From CAVXUB01 sp963764805 (GTDB lineage Bacteria; Actinomycetota; Acidimicrobiia; Acidimicrobiales; Bog-793): 64,000 bases of DNA. Of the stretch, positions 38,868 to 47,764 are shown in pieces. Within the stretch, counting starts at the first letter, position 1. Each line of letters opens with the position of its first letter. The position numbers and the translations under genes are program-made. The notes under the pieces were generated by a model. That model made no database searches, was not told where the DNA came from, and saw only the letters and a program-made list of their open reading frames with translations. The stretch spans positions 744,001-808,000 of the forward strand of contig CAVXUB010000001.1 of NCBI GenBank assembly GCA_963764805.1, in the 5' to 3' direction.

Positions 38868-40436
38868 ATGGTTCTGACCCCCCACCTGTTCGAGGGCGTG
38901 CGGGCGAGCGGCCTGCTCGCATCGTCCTACTCCCCCTACCCCGGTTGGCTGAACCCCGGCGACAACTCCTGGCAGCTCACTTCCGCCACGCTCGTCGGCT
39001 TGATGAGCCTGCCCGGCATCGCCGTCCTCTACGGCGGCCTCGTGAAGAAGAAGTGGGCCGTCAACACCATGGTGATGGCCTTCAGCGGGTTCGCCGCCGT
39101 GCTGATCGTGTGGGTGCTGTGGGCCTACCAGATGGGTTTCGGAGATCCGGTGCATCTCGGCGGTGGGATCCTCGGTTCTCTCGTCGGGCACCCCGGATCA
39201 GCGCTCGGGTCGGGAGCCGAGCAGAAGCAGGCGGTGATCCCGTTGCTCAAAGGCAGCATGCCTGCCTTCCGCTTCCCCAAGTCGAGCCTCGTCTACTTCC
39301 AGTTCGTGTTCGCCGCCATCACTCCCCTGCTGTTCCTAGGTTCGGTGCTCGGTCGCATGAACCTCAAGGCTTGGCTGATCTTCGTGCCCGCTTGGACGAC
39401 GTGCGCATACACGGTCAACGCGATGCTCGTCTGGGGTGGCGGCTACTGGGCGCAGAAGGGCGCCTTGGACTACTCGGGCGGGTACGTCATCCACCTCGCT
39501 GCCGGCGTATCCGGCTTCGTGGCCGCCGCCACCGTCGGTCCCCGACTGCGGCGCGACCGGGAGTCGTTCCCGCCCACCAACCTCCTGCCGGTAGCGATCG
39601 GCGCCGGCATCCTCTGGTTGGGCTGGAACGGCTTCAACGGCGGCGACCCGTACTTCGCAGGGGCCGACGCCTCGGCCGCCGTGCTCAATACCAACCTCTG
39701 TGCGGCAACGGCCCTGTTGACCTGGCTCGTGCTCGACATGTTCTTCTCCAGGCAGCGCAAGTCCACGTTCCTCGGAGCGGTCAACGGCATGATCGTCGGC
39801 CTCGTGGCGATAACGCCGGCGGCAGGTTTCGTCAACGGCAATGGGGCGATCTTCATCGGGCTCATCACCTGCACGATCGTCTGGCTCGCGTGGAATTACC
39901 TCGCCAAGGTCTGGATCTTCAAGAAGGTCGACGACGCTCTCGGCGTCGTCTACACCCACGGCATCGCCGGGCTCTGCGGTGGCCTGCTCGTCGGGGTCTT
40001 CGCCGACCCGTCGATGATCGAGTACCTGGGTCTGAAAGGCGCCTCCCCGATCTCGTCGGCCGGCTTGGCCTACGGGCACGCAGGGCTGGTGTGGACGCAG
40101 CTGCTGACCGCGCTGACGATCATCGTCTGGGACGGTGCAGTGACGTTCGTGCTCCTGAAGCTCATCGGGCTGTTCGTGCCATTGCGCTTTCCCGACGAGG
40201 TGCTCGAATCCGGCGACCTGGCGATCCATGACGAACAGGTCGAGCCGCCGCAGGAGGCACCCGAGTCTCTGCCGCTGCCGGCCGACTACCACCGCCTGGA
40301 CGACTCCGGCGACTCCGACGACAACGTGGACGAAGACGACGAGGAGTTGGAGCCGGCCTTGGCGGTCACCGGCACCGTCGAGGGTCGGCCAATCGCCGGC
40401 CGCTCGCTCGTCGGCTCGACCTCGGGCCGAAGATGA
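38868..40436 (+). CDS. amt: Ammonium transporter (Amt family) with acidic C-terminal tail
   Basis: The 522-residue protein has about eleven transmembrane helices. The pore twin histidines are His209 in GYVIHLAAGVSG and the one in VYTHGIAGLCGG. WNGFNGGDPY and AAITPLLFLGS are family segments. After the last helix there is an extended cytoplasmic tail of about 85 residues, unusually acidic (DDSGDSDDNVDEDDEELEP). A strong ribosome-binding site AAGGAGAT precedes the ATG. No glnK gene follows, although amt-glnK pairs are common. Confidence 0.93.
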   Translation: MVLTPHLFEGVRASGLLASSYSPYPGWLNPGDNSWQLTSATLVGLMSLPGIAVLYGGLVKKKWAVNTMVMAFSGFAAVLIVWVLWAYQMGFGDPVHLGGGILGSLVGHPGSALGSGAEQKQAVIPLLKGSMPAFRFPKSSLVYFQFVFAAITPLLFLGSVLGRMNLKAWLIFVPAWTTCAYTVNAMLVWGGGYWAQKGALDYSGGYVIHLAAGVSGFVAAATVGPRLRRDRESFPPTNLLPVAIGAGILWLGWNGFNGGDPYFAGADASAAVLNTNLCAATALLTWLVLDMFFSRQRKSTFLGAVNGMIVGLVAITPAAGFVNGNGAIFIGLITCTIVWLAWNYLAKVWIFKKVDDALGVVYTHGIAGLCGGLLVGVFADPSMIEYLGLKGASPISSAGLAYGHAGLVWTQLLTALTIIVWDGAVTFVLLKLIGLFVPLRFPDEVLESGDLAIHDEQVEPPQEAPESLPLPADYHRLDDSGDSDDNVDEDDEELEPALAVTGTVEGRPIAGRSLVGSTSGRR

Positions 40437-40625
40437 GGCTGGGACGTGGACACTCCACGAATCTCCGGGCGGACGGCGTCATGGACGCCCGTGATGGTCA
40501 GAAGATTGTGTATTGGAGTCGTCTGAAACGCGCCTTTCCACGCTCCTGAGAGGCTTCCATGACACAATTCTCTCCACAATCAGCAGTTCCCGCCGCTCCG
40601 GCAGGGTTGTCGGTACCATGTCCCC

Positions 40626-41045
40626 ATGTCGCCCGCCAAGGCCGTGGACCTCAGCAAGATCTGGCTGTTCGAGGGATGTTCGAGGCCGGAGCGCAAGGGG
40701 ATCGAGCAGCGGGCCAGCGAAGTTCGCGCCCCCGCCGGCAAGGTGATCCTCGACGAGGGCGCCGCCGGGCAGGCGTGCTACGTCGTTGTTGACGGTCGGG
40801 TCGCCGTGCTCCGCAAGGGGCGCAAGGTTGCCGAGATCGGGCCCGGGGAGATCTTCGGCGAGATCGCACTGCTCGATCGCCTGCCGCGTACCGCCACCTG
40901 CCGGGCGTTGACCGACGTGACGCTCCTCGAGTTCAAGCAGCGTGATTTCGAATCGGTGCTGAAAGAGTCCCCGACCATCACCCGCAAGCTGCTGACCGCG
41001 ATGGCCTCACGGTTGCGTGAGGCCGACGCCAGGGCGGTCTCCTAG
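40626..41045 (+). CDS. Stand-alone cyclic-nucleotide-binding domain protein
   Basis: The 139-residue protein is a single cNMP-binding beta-roll. The phosphate-binding cassette GEIFGEIALLDRLPRTATC is well formed, including the Glu and Arg that contact the cyclic nucleotide. The domain ends with a short alpha helix, and no DNA-binding region follows, so it is not a CRP-type transcription factor by itself. The partner is unknown. Small proteins of this type are common in actinobacteria and may act as sensors or in redox complexes; the next gene, on the opposite strand, is an Fe-S oxidoreductase. Confidence 0.82.
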   Translation: MSPAKAVDLSKIWLFEGCSRPERKGIEQRASEVRAPAGKVILDEGAAGQACYVVVDGRVAVLRKGRKVAEIGPGEIFGEIALLDRLPRTATCRALTDVTLLEFKQRDFESVLKESPTITRKLLTAMASRLREADARAVS

Positions 41046-41061
41046 CCGCGCAAGTTCGGGC

Positions 41062-43215
41062 TCATGTCTCGCCCGGAGCGGGCTGCGGATCTGGGGCGGT
41101 GGCCGCCGGGGCCTGCGCCACACCGGCCGGCACAGGCTCGCTCAACGAACGCTCCAGGATCTGGGCCACGTCCAGCACCTTCACCTGCTCGTCTCGCTGG
41201 CGTTCCTTCACAGCGTCGTCGAGCATGATCATGCAGTAGGGGCAGGCAGTCGAGATCACATCGGCATCGGTCGCCAAGGCCTCGTCCGTGCGCTCGAGGT
41301 TGACGCGCTTGCCGATCCGCTCCTCCAACCACATCCGTGCGCCGCCGGCGCCGCAGCAGAACCCTCTTTCCTTGCAGCGGTGCATCTCGACCGAGGTGAC
41401 ACCGGGCACGGCCTCGAGCACGGAACGGGGCGGCTGGTAGACCCGGCTGTGGCGACCGAGGTAACACGGATCGTGATACGTGACCTTCGCATCGAAACGA
41501 TCCGGCCGCAGCTTCCCGTCATCCACCAGCCGCGCAAGCACCTGGGTGTGGTGCAGCACCTCGAAGTTGCCGCCGAGCGCCGGGTACTCCTTGCCGAGCG
41601 AGTTGAAGCAATGCGGGCAGGAGGCGATCACCTTGCGGACGTTGGCGGACTTGAGCGTCTCGATGTTCTGCATCGCCTGCATCTGGTACACGTACTCGTT
41701 GCCGAGTCGGCGCGCAGGGTCGCCGGTGCAGGACTCGCTCTGCCCGAGGATGGCGAACGAGACCCCGGCCCTGTGCAGCAGCCGAGCGATCGACTGCGTC
41801 GACTTGCGGGCGCGCTCGTCGAGCGCACCGGCGCAGCCGACCCAGAAGAGGTACTCCACATCGTCGGGAATCGTCCCGGAGACGACGGGGATCTCGAAGT
41901 CGAGGGGGCTCGTCCAGTCCAGCCGCTTGGAGGAGCCGAGGCCCCATGGGTCGCCGCGGTTCTCGATGTTTCGGAGCATGAGGCCGGCCTCGGAGGGGAA
42001 GCGCGGACTCCATCAGCACCTCGTAGCGGCGCATGTCGACGATGGCGTCGATGTGCTCGATGTCGACCGGGCACTCCTCCACGCAGGCCCCGCAGGTGGT
42101 GCAAGACCAGAGCACGTCAGGATGGATGACGTCGGGCACGAGGGGCCCGGTGTCGGGGACATCCTTTCCGTCCCCCTTGCCGTTGCCGCTGCCGCTGCCG
42201 CTATGCCGTTGGCGGCCGCTTTGATCGAGATGATGTCCGGGCCGTGGGCGAGCATTTGGTCACGCAGGGCCATGATCACGAGCTTCGGGCTGAGCGGCTT
42301 GCCGGTGTTCCAGGCCGGGCACTGGTCCTGGCAGCGCCCGCACTCGGTACAGGTGGCGAAGTCCAACATCTGCTTCCAGGTGAAGTGCTCGATGCGGCCG
42401 GCGCCGAAGACGTCGTCCTCGCTCATCTCCTCCGGGTCGAGTTTCGGCGTCGAGCCCAGCGGGCCGAGCGCTCGCGGCCGGCGGGAGAAGGTGATGTTGA
42501 AAGGGGCGGTGACGATGTGGAGGTGCTTCGAGTAGACGAGGAACACCGCGAAGCCCATGATCACGGCGATGTTGAGGTCGAGGAACACCGTCTCGAGCAC
42601 GGAGCTGGTCCCCGTGCCCAAGCCCCGCAGAAGGTGCCCCACCCCGTGGGAGGCGAACGCCCAGCGGTCGTAGGGGAAGTTGTGGGTGACGACCTGCGCC
42701 CCCCGGTACATCAGCAGCGTGACCATCACCCCGGCGATCATCGCCAGCGTGATCCACGCCGCACCGGTATGCGAGCCGTAGAAGCGGGACTTGCGATCCC
42801 GGCGGGCGGGGGTGTTGACGAGGCGGATCACGGAGAAGACGACGAGCGCCAGCAGGACGGCGCAGATGAAGAAGTCCTCGATGAACCCGACGAACCCGTT
42901 CTTCCCGATGCCGGGTATGAAGAAGTCTCGGTCGAAGAGGTCGCCGTAAGCCTCGATGATCGTCAGCAGGAGGATGGTGAAGCCCCAGAAGGTGAATGCG
43001 TGCGCCAGGCCCGGCACCGTCCGCTTCAGGAGCTTGCGCTGGCCGCCCACCTCCGTCAGCTGCGCTTCGATCTTCTGGGCGACTTTGGGCGGATGCAGGC
43101 GTTCGGGTGCCGGCTTGCCGGAGGTGATGACCCGGGCCAGGTAGTAGAGGCGGTGTGCGGCGACGGCCAGCGCCAGCGCCGTGATGGCCATTCCGATCGG
43201 GTACCTGGTGAGCAC
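41062..43215 (-). CDS. Membrane Fe-S oxidoreductase, HdrD/GlpC-like (two frameshifts)
   Basis: Three segments together make one protein of about 715 residues. Five or six N-terminal transmembrane helices resemble a NarI-type heme membrane domain. A 4Fe-4S pair follows: CTECGRCQDQCPAW in the first frame and CTTCGACVEECPVD after a break near 42170. After a second break near 41990 come two CCG domains (CPHCFNSLGKEYP, YHDPCYLGRHSRVYQPPR, GFCCGAGGARMW). This is the layout of mycobacterial Rv0338c-type proteins, which probably pass electrons between the quinone pool and soluble carriers. The exact partner is unknown. Confidence 0.83.
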
Positions 43216-43296
43216 GAGTTGTCGGTCTCCTGCAGCTCTGGGGGAGTGCCTCTAACTTACCGGATGGTCACAATCTGTGTCACGGCGGCGCAATGG

Positions 43297-43872
43297 CTAT
43301 GTCGGGCGGCGGCGGAAGTTCTCGAAGTAGCGGCTTGGAGTGGGGCCCCGCTGGTGCTGGTACTTGGAGCCGATCTCCGTGGCGCCGTAGGGGGTGTCGG
43401 CGGAGGTGGTCATCTCGAGAAAGCTGATCTGGCCGATCTTCATGCCGGGGTAGACGGTGATCGGCAGGTTGGCCACGTTCGAGAGCTCGAGCGTCAGGTG
43501 CCCGTCCCACCCGGCATCGACGAAACCAGCCGTCGAGTGGATCAGCAATCCCAACCTTCCGAGGCTCGACTTCCCCTCCAGCCGGCCGACAAGATCGTCG
43601 GGGAGCGCCACACGCTCCAGCGTGGAGCCGAGAACGAACTCGCCCGGATGGAGGATCAGCGCCTCCTCGTCGCGGATCTCGACCAGCTCCGAAAGGTTCT
43701 CCTGGTCCTCCTTGACGTCGATCACGGGCTGGCTGTGGTTGCGAAAGAGGCGGAAGAAGCGGTCGACGTGGAGGTCCACCGAGGACGGCTGGATGCAGCC
43801 TTCGCCGAGGGGGTCGATCGTGATCCGACCGGAAGCGACGGCTTCACGGATGGTGCGGTCCGAGAGGATCAT
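43297..43872 (-). CDS. dcd: dCTP deaminase, probably bifunctional DCD-DUT
   Basis: The 191-residue trimeric deaminase has HPGEFVLGSTLERVALPDDL, then GRLEGKSSLGRLGLL, STAGFVDAGWDGHLTLELSN and a Tyr-Gln-rich C-terminal lid ending RGPTPSRYFENF. The sequence follows the mycobacterial enzyme that converts dCTP to dUMP in one step (deaminase plus dUTPase) rather than the enteric type, but this is judged by resemblance. The ATG at 43872 begins the canonical MILSDR start. Confidence 0.93.
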   Translation of the reverse strand: MILSDRTIREAVASGRITIDPLGEGCIQPSSVDLHVDRFFRLFRNHSQPVIDVKEDQENLSELVEIRDEEALILHPGEFVLGSTLERVALPDDLVGRLEGKSSLGRLGLLIHSTAGFVDAGWDGHLTLELSNVANLPITVYPGMKIGQISFLEMTTSADTPYGATEIGSKYQHQRGPTPSRYFENFRRRPT

Positions 43873-43923
43873 GACGGCGAGCAGGATAGTTGGGAGGGGC
43901 GGGACGCACCTACTCTGATATCG

Positions 43924-44316
43924 ATGGAGCACCCCCTCGAAACCGAGTATCAGGCGCGCTACTGGCATGATTGGGGTTGCGATTCCTGGCTGTGGGGGTC
44001 GAACCCCAGGACGGTCGATCGTTACGGCTATCCCATCGATCTCTCGCAACTCGGTCTACCCGACGACCTCGTGCAGGAGCTCGACCGGTTGGCGGGGTGG
44101 CATGACACGGCGTTGCGTTGGGATGACCCGCCGGCTCCAGGGCCCTGGCGGCAGGAGGAGTGCGACCGGTTTAACGCTGCGGCCGGTCAGGCGCTCGTCC
44201 GGCTGCGCCAGGCGCTCGGAGATGACTGGGACATCGTCGACCACAGGCGACCGGAGGCCGAGGACCCCGAGCTCGACCGCTATCTCGCCGATCCCAAGGG
44301 GTGGCGACGCCGCTGA
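43924..44316 (+). CDS. Small acidic protein of unknown function
   Basis: The product has 130 residues and is rich in Trp and Asp, with the N-terminal pattern YWHDWGCDSWLWGSNP and a helical Leu/Arg/Ala-rich second half. It contains no signal peptide, membrane segment or metal motif. I do not recognise the family. It diverges from dcd with 51 bases between starts and precedes the threonine aldolase gene by 60 bases on the same strand. Confidence 0.6.
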   Translation: MEHPLETEYQARYWHDWGCDSWLWGSNPRTVDRYGYPIDLSQLGLPDDLVQELDRLAGWHDTALRWDDPPAPGPWRQEECDRFNAAAGQALVRLRQALGDDWDIVDHRRPEAEDPELDRYLADPKGWRRR

Positions 44317-44376
44317 CGGAGGCCGAGGAGGGTGCGCCCCTGCCGACAGCCGACTTGGGCGGCATACGATCGCCCC

Positions 44377-45518
44377 ATGCCCAAGAAGACAGGCCGTCCC
44401 GCAGCCGAGAAGAAGCCGATGGGTCCCGCCAGCCGTGACGAGGAGCTGGAGGCGATCGCAGACCAGTGCGACAGGTTCATCAACGGGCACGGGCGGAGGC
44501 AGGCAAAGGACCTACTGGAGCTGATCCCCGAAGACACTGAGCACGACTACTACGGCACCGGGGGAGTGGTCGCAGAACTGGAGGCGGAGGTCGCCGGGAT
44601 CCTCGGCAAGCCGGCTGCACTGTTCCTGCCCACGGGGACCATGGCCCAGCAGGCGACGTTGCGTGTCCATGCGGACCGGCGCCCGGGCCCGGTCGATCGC
44701 GTTCCATCCCGCATGCCACCTCGAGTCGCACGAGGACCGGGGCTACCAGCACCTGCACGGGCTCTTCGGGATCCCCGTCGGGCCGCGCCACGAGCCTCTG
44801 ACTGCGGCGGCGCTCTCTGCCGTCAAGGAGCCGGTAGCGGCGCTGGTGGTCGAGCTGCCGCAGAGGGACCTCGGGGGGACGCTTCCCGACTGGGAGGAAT
44901 TGTCCGCACAGGTGGGTTGGGCACGAGAACGAGGCGCGGCCGCCCATATGGACGGAGCCCGGCTCTGGGAGGCGTCCGCGTACTACAAGCGGGCGCACCG
45001 CAAGTCGATCGCCGAGATCGCAGCACTGTTCGACACCGTCTACGTCTCGTTCTACAAGGGCCTCGGCGGGATCGCCGGCAGTTGCGTCGCCGGGGAACAG
45101 GACGTGATCGACGAGCTCGCCGTCTGGCGCGTCCGGCACGGCGGCCGGGCCTTCATGATGTGGCCCTATGCGGCGGCGGCGCTGACCGCCCTCCGCCGCC
45201 GGCTGCCCTTGATGCCGAAGTATCAGAAGCACGCTGTCGCCGTGGGGAAGGCCCTGGAGAAGGTCCGAGGGCGTGCAGGTGCTGCCGTCGCCGGTGCAGG
45301 CGCCGATGATGCACTTGCGGGCCCGAATCGCTGACTCCGTGCTGCGGGAGCGCGTGATCTCGATCGCCCGTGAGGAGAAGGTGATGACGTTCGCGAGGGC
45401 GTTCGCGAGTGAGGGTGGGGATTCGAAACGTTTCGAGCTGTCCGTGGGGGATGCCACCCTCGGGTTCACTCCGGACGAGCTGGCGGAGTTGCTGGGGCGG
45501 TTGCTCGGGCCGAGATGA
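44377..45518 (+). CDS. Threonine aldolase / beta-eliminating lyase (two frameshifts)
   Basis: Three frame segments read in order. The first is LLELIPEDTEHDYYGTGGVV, then LFLPTGTMAQQATLRVHADR. After a break near 44690 come LESHEDRGYQHLHGL, RGAAAHMDGARLWEAS with the PLP-binding Asp, and TVYVSFYKGLGGIAGS with the Schiff-base Lys. After a break near 45285 the last 80 residues follow. It is a fold type I PLP enzyme, most like low-specificity L-threonine aldolase, which splits threonine to glycine and acetaldehyde. The breaks are probably sequencing indels. It ends 117 bases before tRNA-Gly. Confidence 0.83.
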
Positions 45519-45635
45519 TCGGCCGAGCGGTCGGTCAGGACAGACTCGGGGCCGCGGCCATTCGCCAGGAGCGCCAAGTCGACAGCGAGTCCAGGGAGCG
45601 TACCGGTGGCAGCGCGGCTAATCTCGGATCGTCAC

Positions 45636-45706
45636 GCGGGCGTAGTTCAGCGGCAGAACATCAGCTTCCCAAGCTGAGGACGCGAGTTCGATTCTCGTCG
45701 CCCGCT
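45636..45706 (+). tRNA. tRNA-Gly (CCC anticodon)
   Basis: The acceptor stem GCGGGCG/CGCCCGC, a D-arm with TAGTTCAGCGGCAGAAC, anticodon stem TCAGC/GCTGA around loop TTCCCAA (anticodon CCC) and the T-arm GCGAGTTCGATTCTCGT are present. CCA is not encoded. The integrase relic that begins 99 bases later suggests this tRNA is the attachment gene of the following island. Confidence 0.95.
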
Positions 45707-45804
45707 CCCCAGGTCAGGATGACTCATCCGAGTGAGTTGCTCGCCCTGAATCTCCTCTCGGGAGGTCGCCGTGCACCATACGTGCACCATCTTAATCCTG
45801 CGCC

Positions 45805-46032
45805 ATGGCGAACTCAGTTGGCAACAGGAATACGTGGGGCGGCGTCCGGAAGCTCCCGTCCGGTCGCTTCCAGGGGCGCTACTGAGTGGCTGGAATCCGG
45901 TACAAGGCGCCGTCGAAGTTCCGGACGAAGCGCGAGGCCGATAGCTTCCTCGCGACGACACGCGCCGACATCGAGCACGGCCGATCGGTGGACGGGCTGA
46001 TGAGATCGCGGGGTTCATCGGCGACCGCTTAG
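45805..46032 (+). pseudogene. Decayed N-terminus of a phage-type tyrosine integrase
   Basis: An ATG opens the frame for NTWGGVRKLPSGRFQGRY, stops, and resumes in another frame as GIRYKAPSKFRTKREADSFL, then ATTRADIEHGRSVDG. This is the typical start of actinobacterial tyrosine recombinases (a three-stranded SAM-like AP2 domain: W-xVRKLPSGRyqaRY, then A-DAWL--xRADIerG). The core-binding and catalytic domains are missing; the ISL3 element begins right after. The location directly downstream of tRNA-Gly fits an integrase that once moved the island. Confidence 0.68.
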
Positions 46033-46124
46033 TTGACCGGCGGGGCGGCCAGACAATCCACCAAAAGCAGTCGGGGTTCCACCAATCTCAACGGTTGCGA
46101 AGCCAGCAGAGATGGAGGAACCCC

Positions 46125-47417
46125 GTGATCTGTGACCCTACCCGCGCCCTCGAGATCGTCGTCGGACTGCCCGACGTCCGGGTGCTCGGCGTCGACGGCG
46201 GGAGGTTCTCGTGGTCCACGTCGAGCAGGCAGGTCCTCGTCCCCGCTGCATCGGCTGCGACGAGGTGCCGGCGGTGAAGGAGCGTGACGTCGTCGTGCTC
46301 ACCGATCTGCCCTGCTTTGGGCGCCGCACACCGCTCTCGTGGCGCAAGGTCCGCTTCTCGTGTCGCACCCCGGACTGTGATGTCAGGACCTTCACCTGGC
46401 CCGACGAGCGCATCGCAGCTCCACGGATGGCACTCACGGACCGGAGCGGCACGCTGGGCGACCAAGCAGGTGGGCAAGCTCGGAAGGACCGTCTCTGAGG
46501 TTGCGTCGGACCTCGGCTGTGACTGGCACACCGTCCGCGACGCCGTGGTCGCCTACGGCACGCCGCTCGTCGAGGACAGCGAGCGCATCGGCGCCACCAA
46601 GGCGCTCGGTCTAGACGAGACGCTGTTCGTCCGCAGAGGGCCGTTCCGCCACAGGCAGTTCTGCACTTCGATCGTCGACGTCGGTGCCGAGTCGCCGCAG
46701 CTGCTCGACGTGGTGGAGGGACGCGACTCAGGGCCGCCATCTGAGTGGATCAGGGCGAGGCCGGCGGCATGGAGGGAGGGGATCACCCACGGCACGCTCG
46801 ACTTGTCGGGCCCCTACCGCAAGACCTCCAACGACACCCTCCCCCACGTCAGGAAGGTCGCCGACCCCTTCCATGTGGTCAAGCTCGCCAACTCCAAGAT
46901 CGACGAGGTGAGAAGGCGTGTGCAGTCAGACACGCTTGGACACCGAGGGCGACGCTACGACCCCCTCTACCGGGCGAGGCGTCTGCTGACAAAGGCGCAC
47001 GAGCGGATCAGCGCCGACGGCGAGGAGCGGTTGCTGGGCCTACTCCAAGCCGGCGACCCGAAGGGCGAGGTGCGAATGGCCTGGCACGCCAAGGAGGTGG
47101 TGAGATCGATCTACGAGATCGACGACGTCGACACCGCTCGTCAGTTCGTCACCGAGCTCTCGCGCGACCTCCGCGACGACTCGTGCCCTCCTGAGGTGCG
47201 AACGCTCGGCCGCACGATCGCCAGGTGGCTCGACGAGATCGTCGCCTGGCACGAGGCCAGGGTCACCAACGGGCCGACCGAGGGCGCCAACAACCTCATC
47301 AAGCGCATCAAGCGGGTCAGCTTCGGCTTCAAGAACTTCAGCTCATACCGCATCAGCGTGCTGCTCTACGCCGGCAAGCCGAACTGGTCGCTGCTGGCGA
47401 CGGTCAAACCCCGCTGA
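46125..47417 (+). mobile_element. ISL3-family transposase gene (frameshifted)
   Basis: Three frame segments together give about 430 residues. The start is VICDPTRALEIVVGLPDVRV from a GTG. The zinc-binding N-terminal region has CIGCDEVPAVKERD and CRTPDCDVRTFTWPD in a second frame. From about 46460 the DDE catalytic part follows: KALGLDETLFVRRG, VVEGRDSGPPSEW, VADPFHVVKLANSKIDEVRR and NGPTEGANNLIKRIKRVSFG with the closing Glu. The gene order of motifs is that of ISL3 transposases. Two breaks near 46210 and 46455 would inactivate it unless they are sequence errors. I could not define terminal repeats with confidence. Confidence 0.82.
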
Positions 47418-47457
47418 AATCCGAAGATTCGCATAACTCTTGGCGCGGCATAAGAGT

Positions 47458-47479
47458 GTTACGCCGACATCGGCGTAAC
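47458..47479. repeat. Perfect 10-bp inverted repeat
   Basis: GTTACGCCGA and TCGGCGTAAC are separated by CA and pair without mismatch. It lies 40 bases after the transposase stop and just before the transposase-tail relic. It could be a terminator, a recombination site or part of an IS end. Confidence 0.6.
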
Positions 47480-47518
47480 AAGCACTATCGCCTGCGGGTG
47501 CTGCTCTACGTCGGCGGA
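47480..47518 (+). pseudogene. Fragment of a second ISL3 transposase C-terminus
   Basis: The codons read KHYRLRVLLYVGG, nearly the same as the closing block YRISVLLYAGKPNW of the neighbouring transposase and typical of ISL3 ends. Nothing else of the gene remains. It indicates an older insertion at the same place. Confidence 0.45.
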
Positions 47519-47764
47519 GCCAGTGGCCGACCACCATCGAGGCGCCCGGAATCTCAGCGACTTGTCCCCGGCGAAACCGGAAGAGCCGCACAACCAGCGG
47601 TCAAGTGCTCCCATGCCGCACGGCAAGCGACAACTCAGGGCCATGCCGGCTCGGACGAGATCCGACTGGACCCACGCCGTGGGCCGAGCACGGGAACGAC
47701 CGCCGCGACCAGGCCGTTCGCTACAAGGTGTTACCTCCGCGACACCTGTCTAAATTAGATCAGG

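Larger units (their letters stand above)
47418..47764. other. Relic region between the transposase and the phosphorothioation-type cluster
   Basis: This 347-base stretch has no intact gene. It holds a perfect 10-bp palindrome, a fragment resembling the end of a second ISL3 transposase and no visible promoter. The base composition changes from GC-rich to mixed near its right end. Confidence 0.5.

Noticed and set aside
40445..40459. A CGTGGA-CAC-TCCACG hairpin after the ammonium transporter as terminator
   Set aside because: The stem is only six base pairs and no T-run follows.
46072..47413. Terminal inverted repeats of the ISL3 element (CGGGGTTCCACC at the left, CGGGGTTTGACC in reverse at the right)
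   Set aside because: Ten of twelve bases match, but the right copy lies inside the end of the transposase gene and no target duplication was found, so the ends remain undefined.
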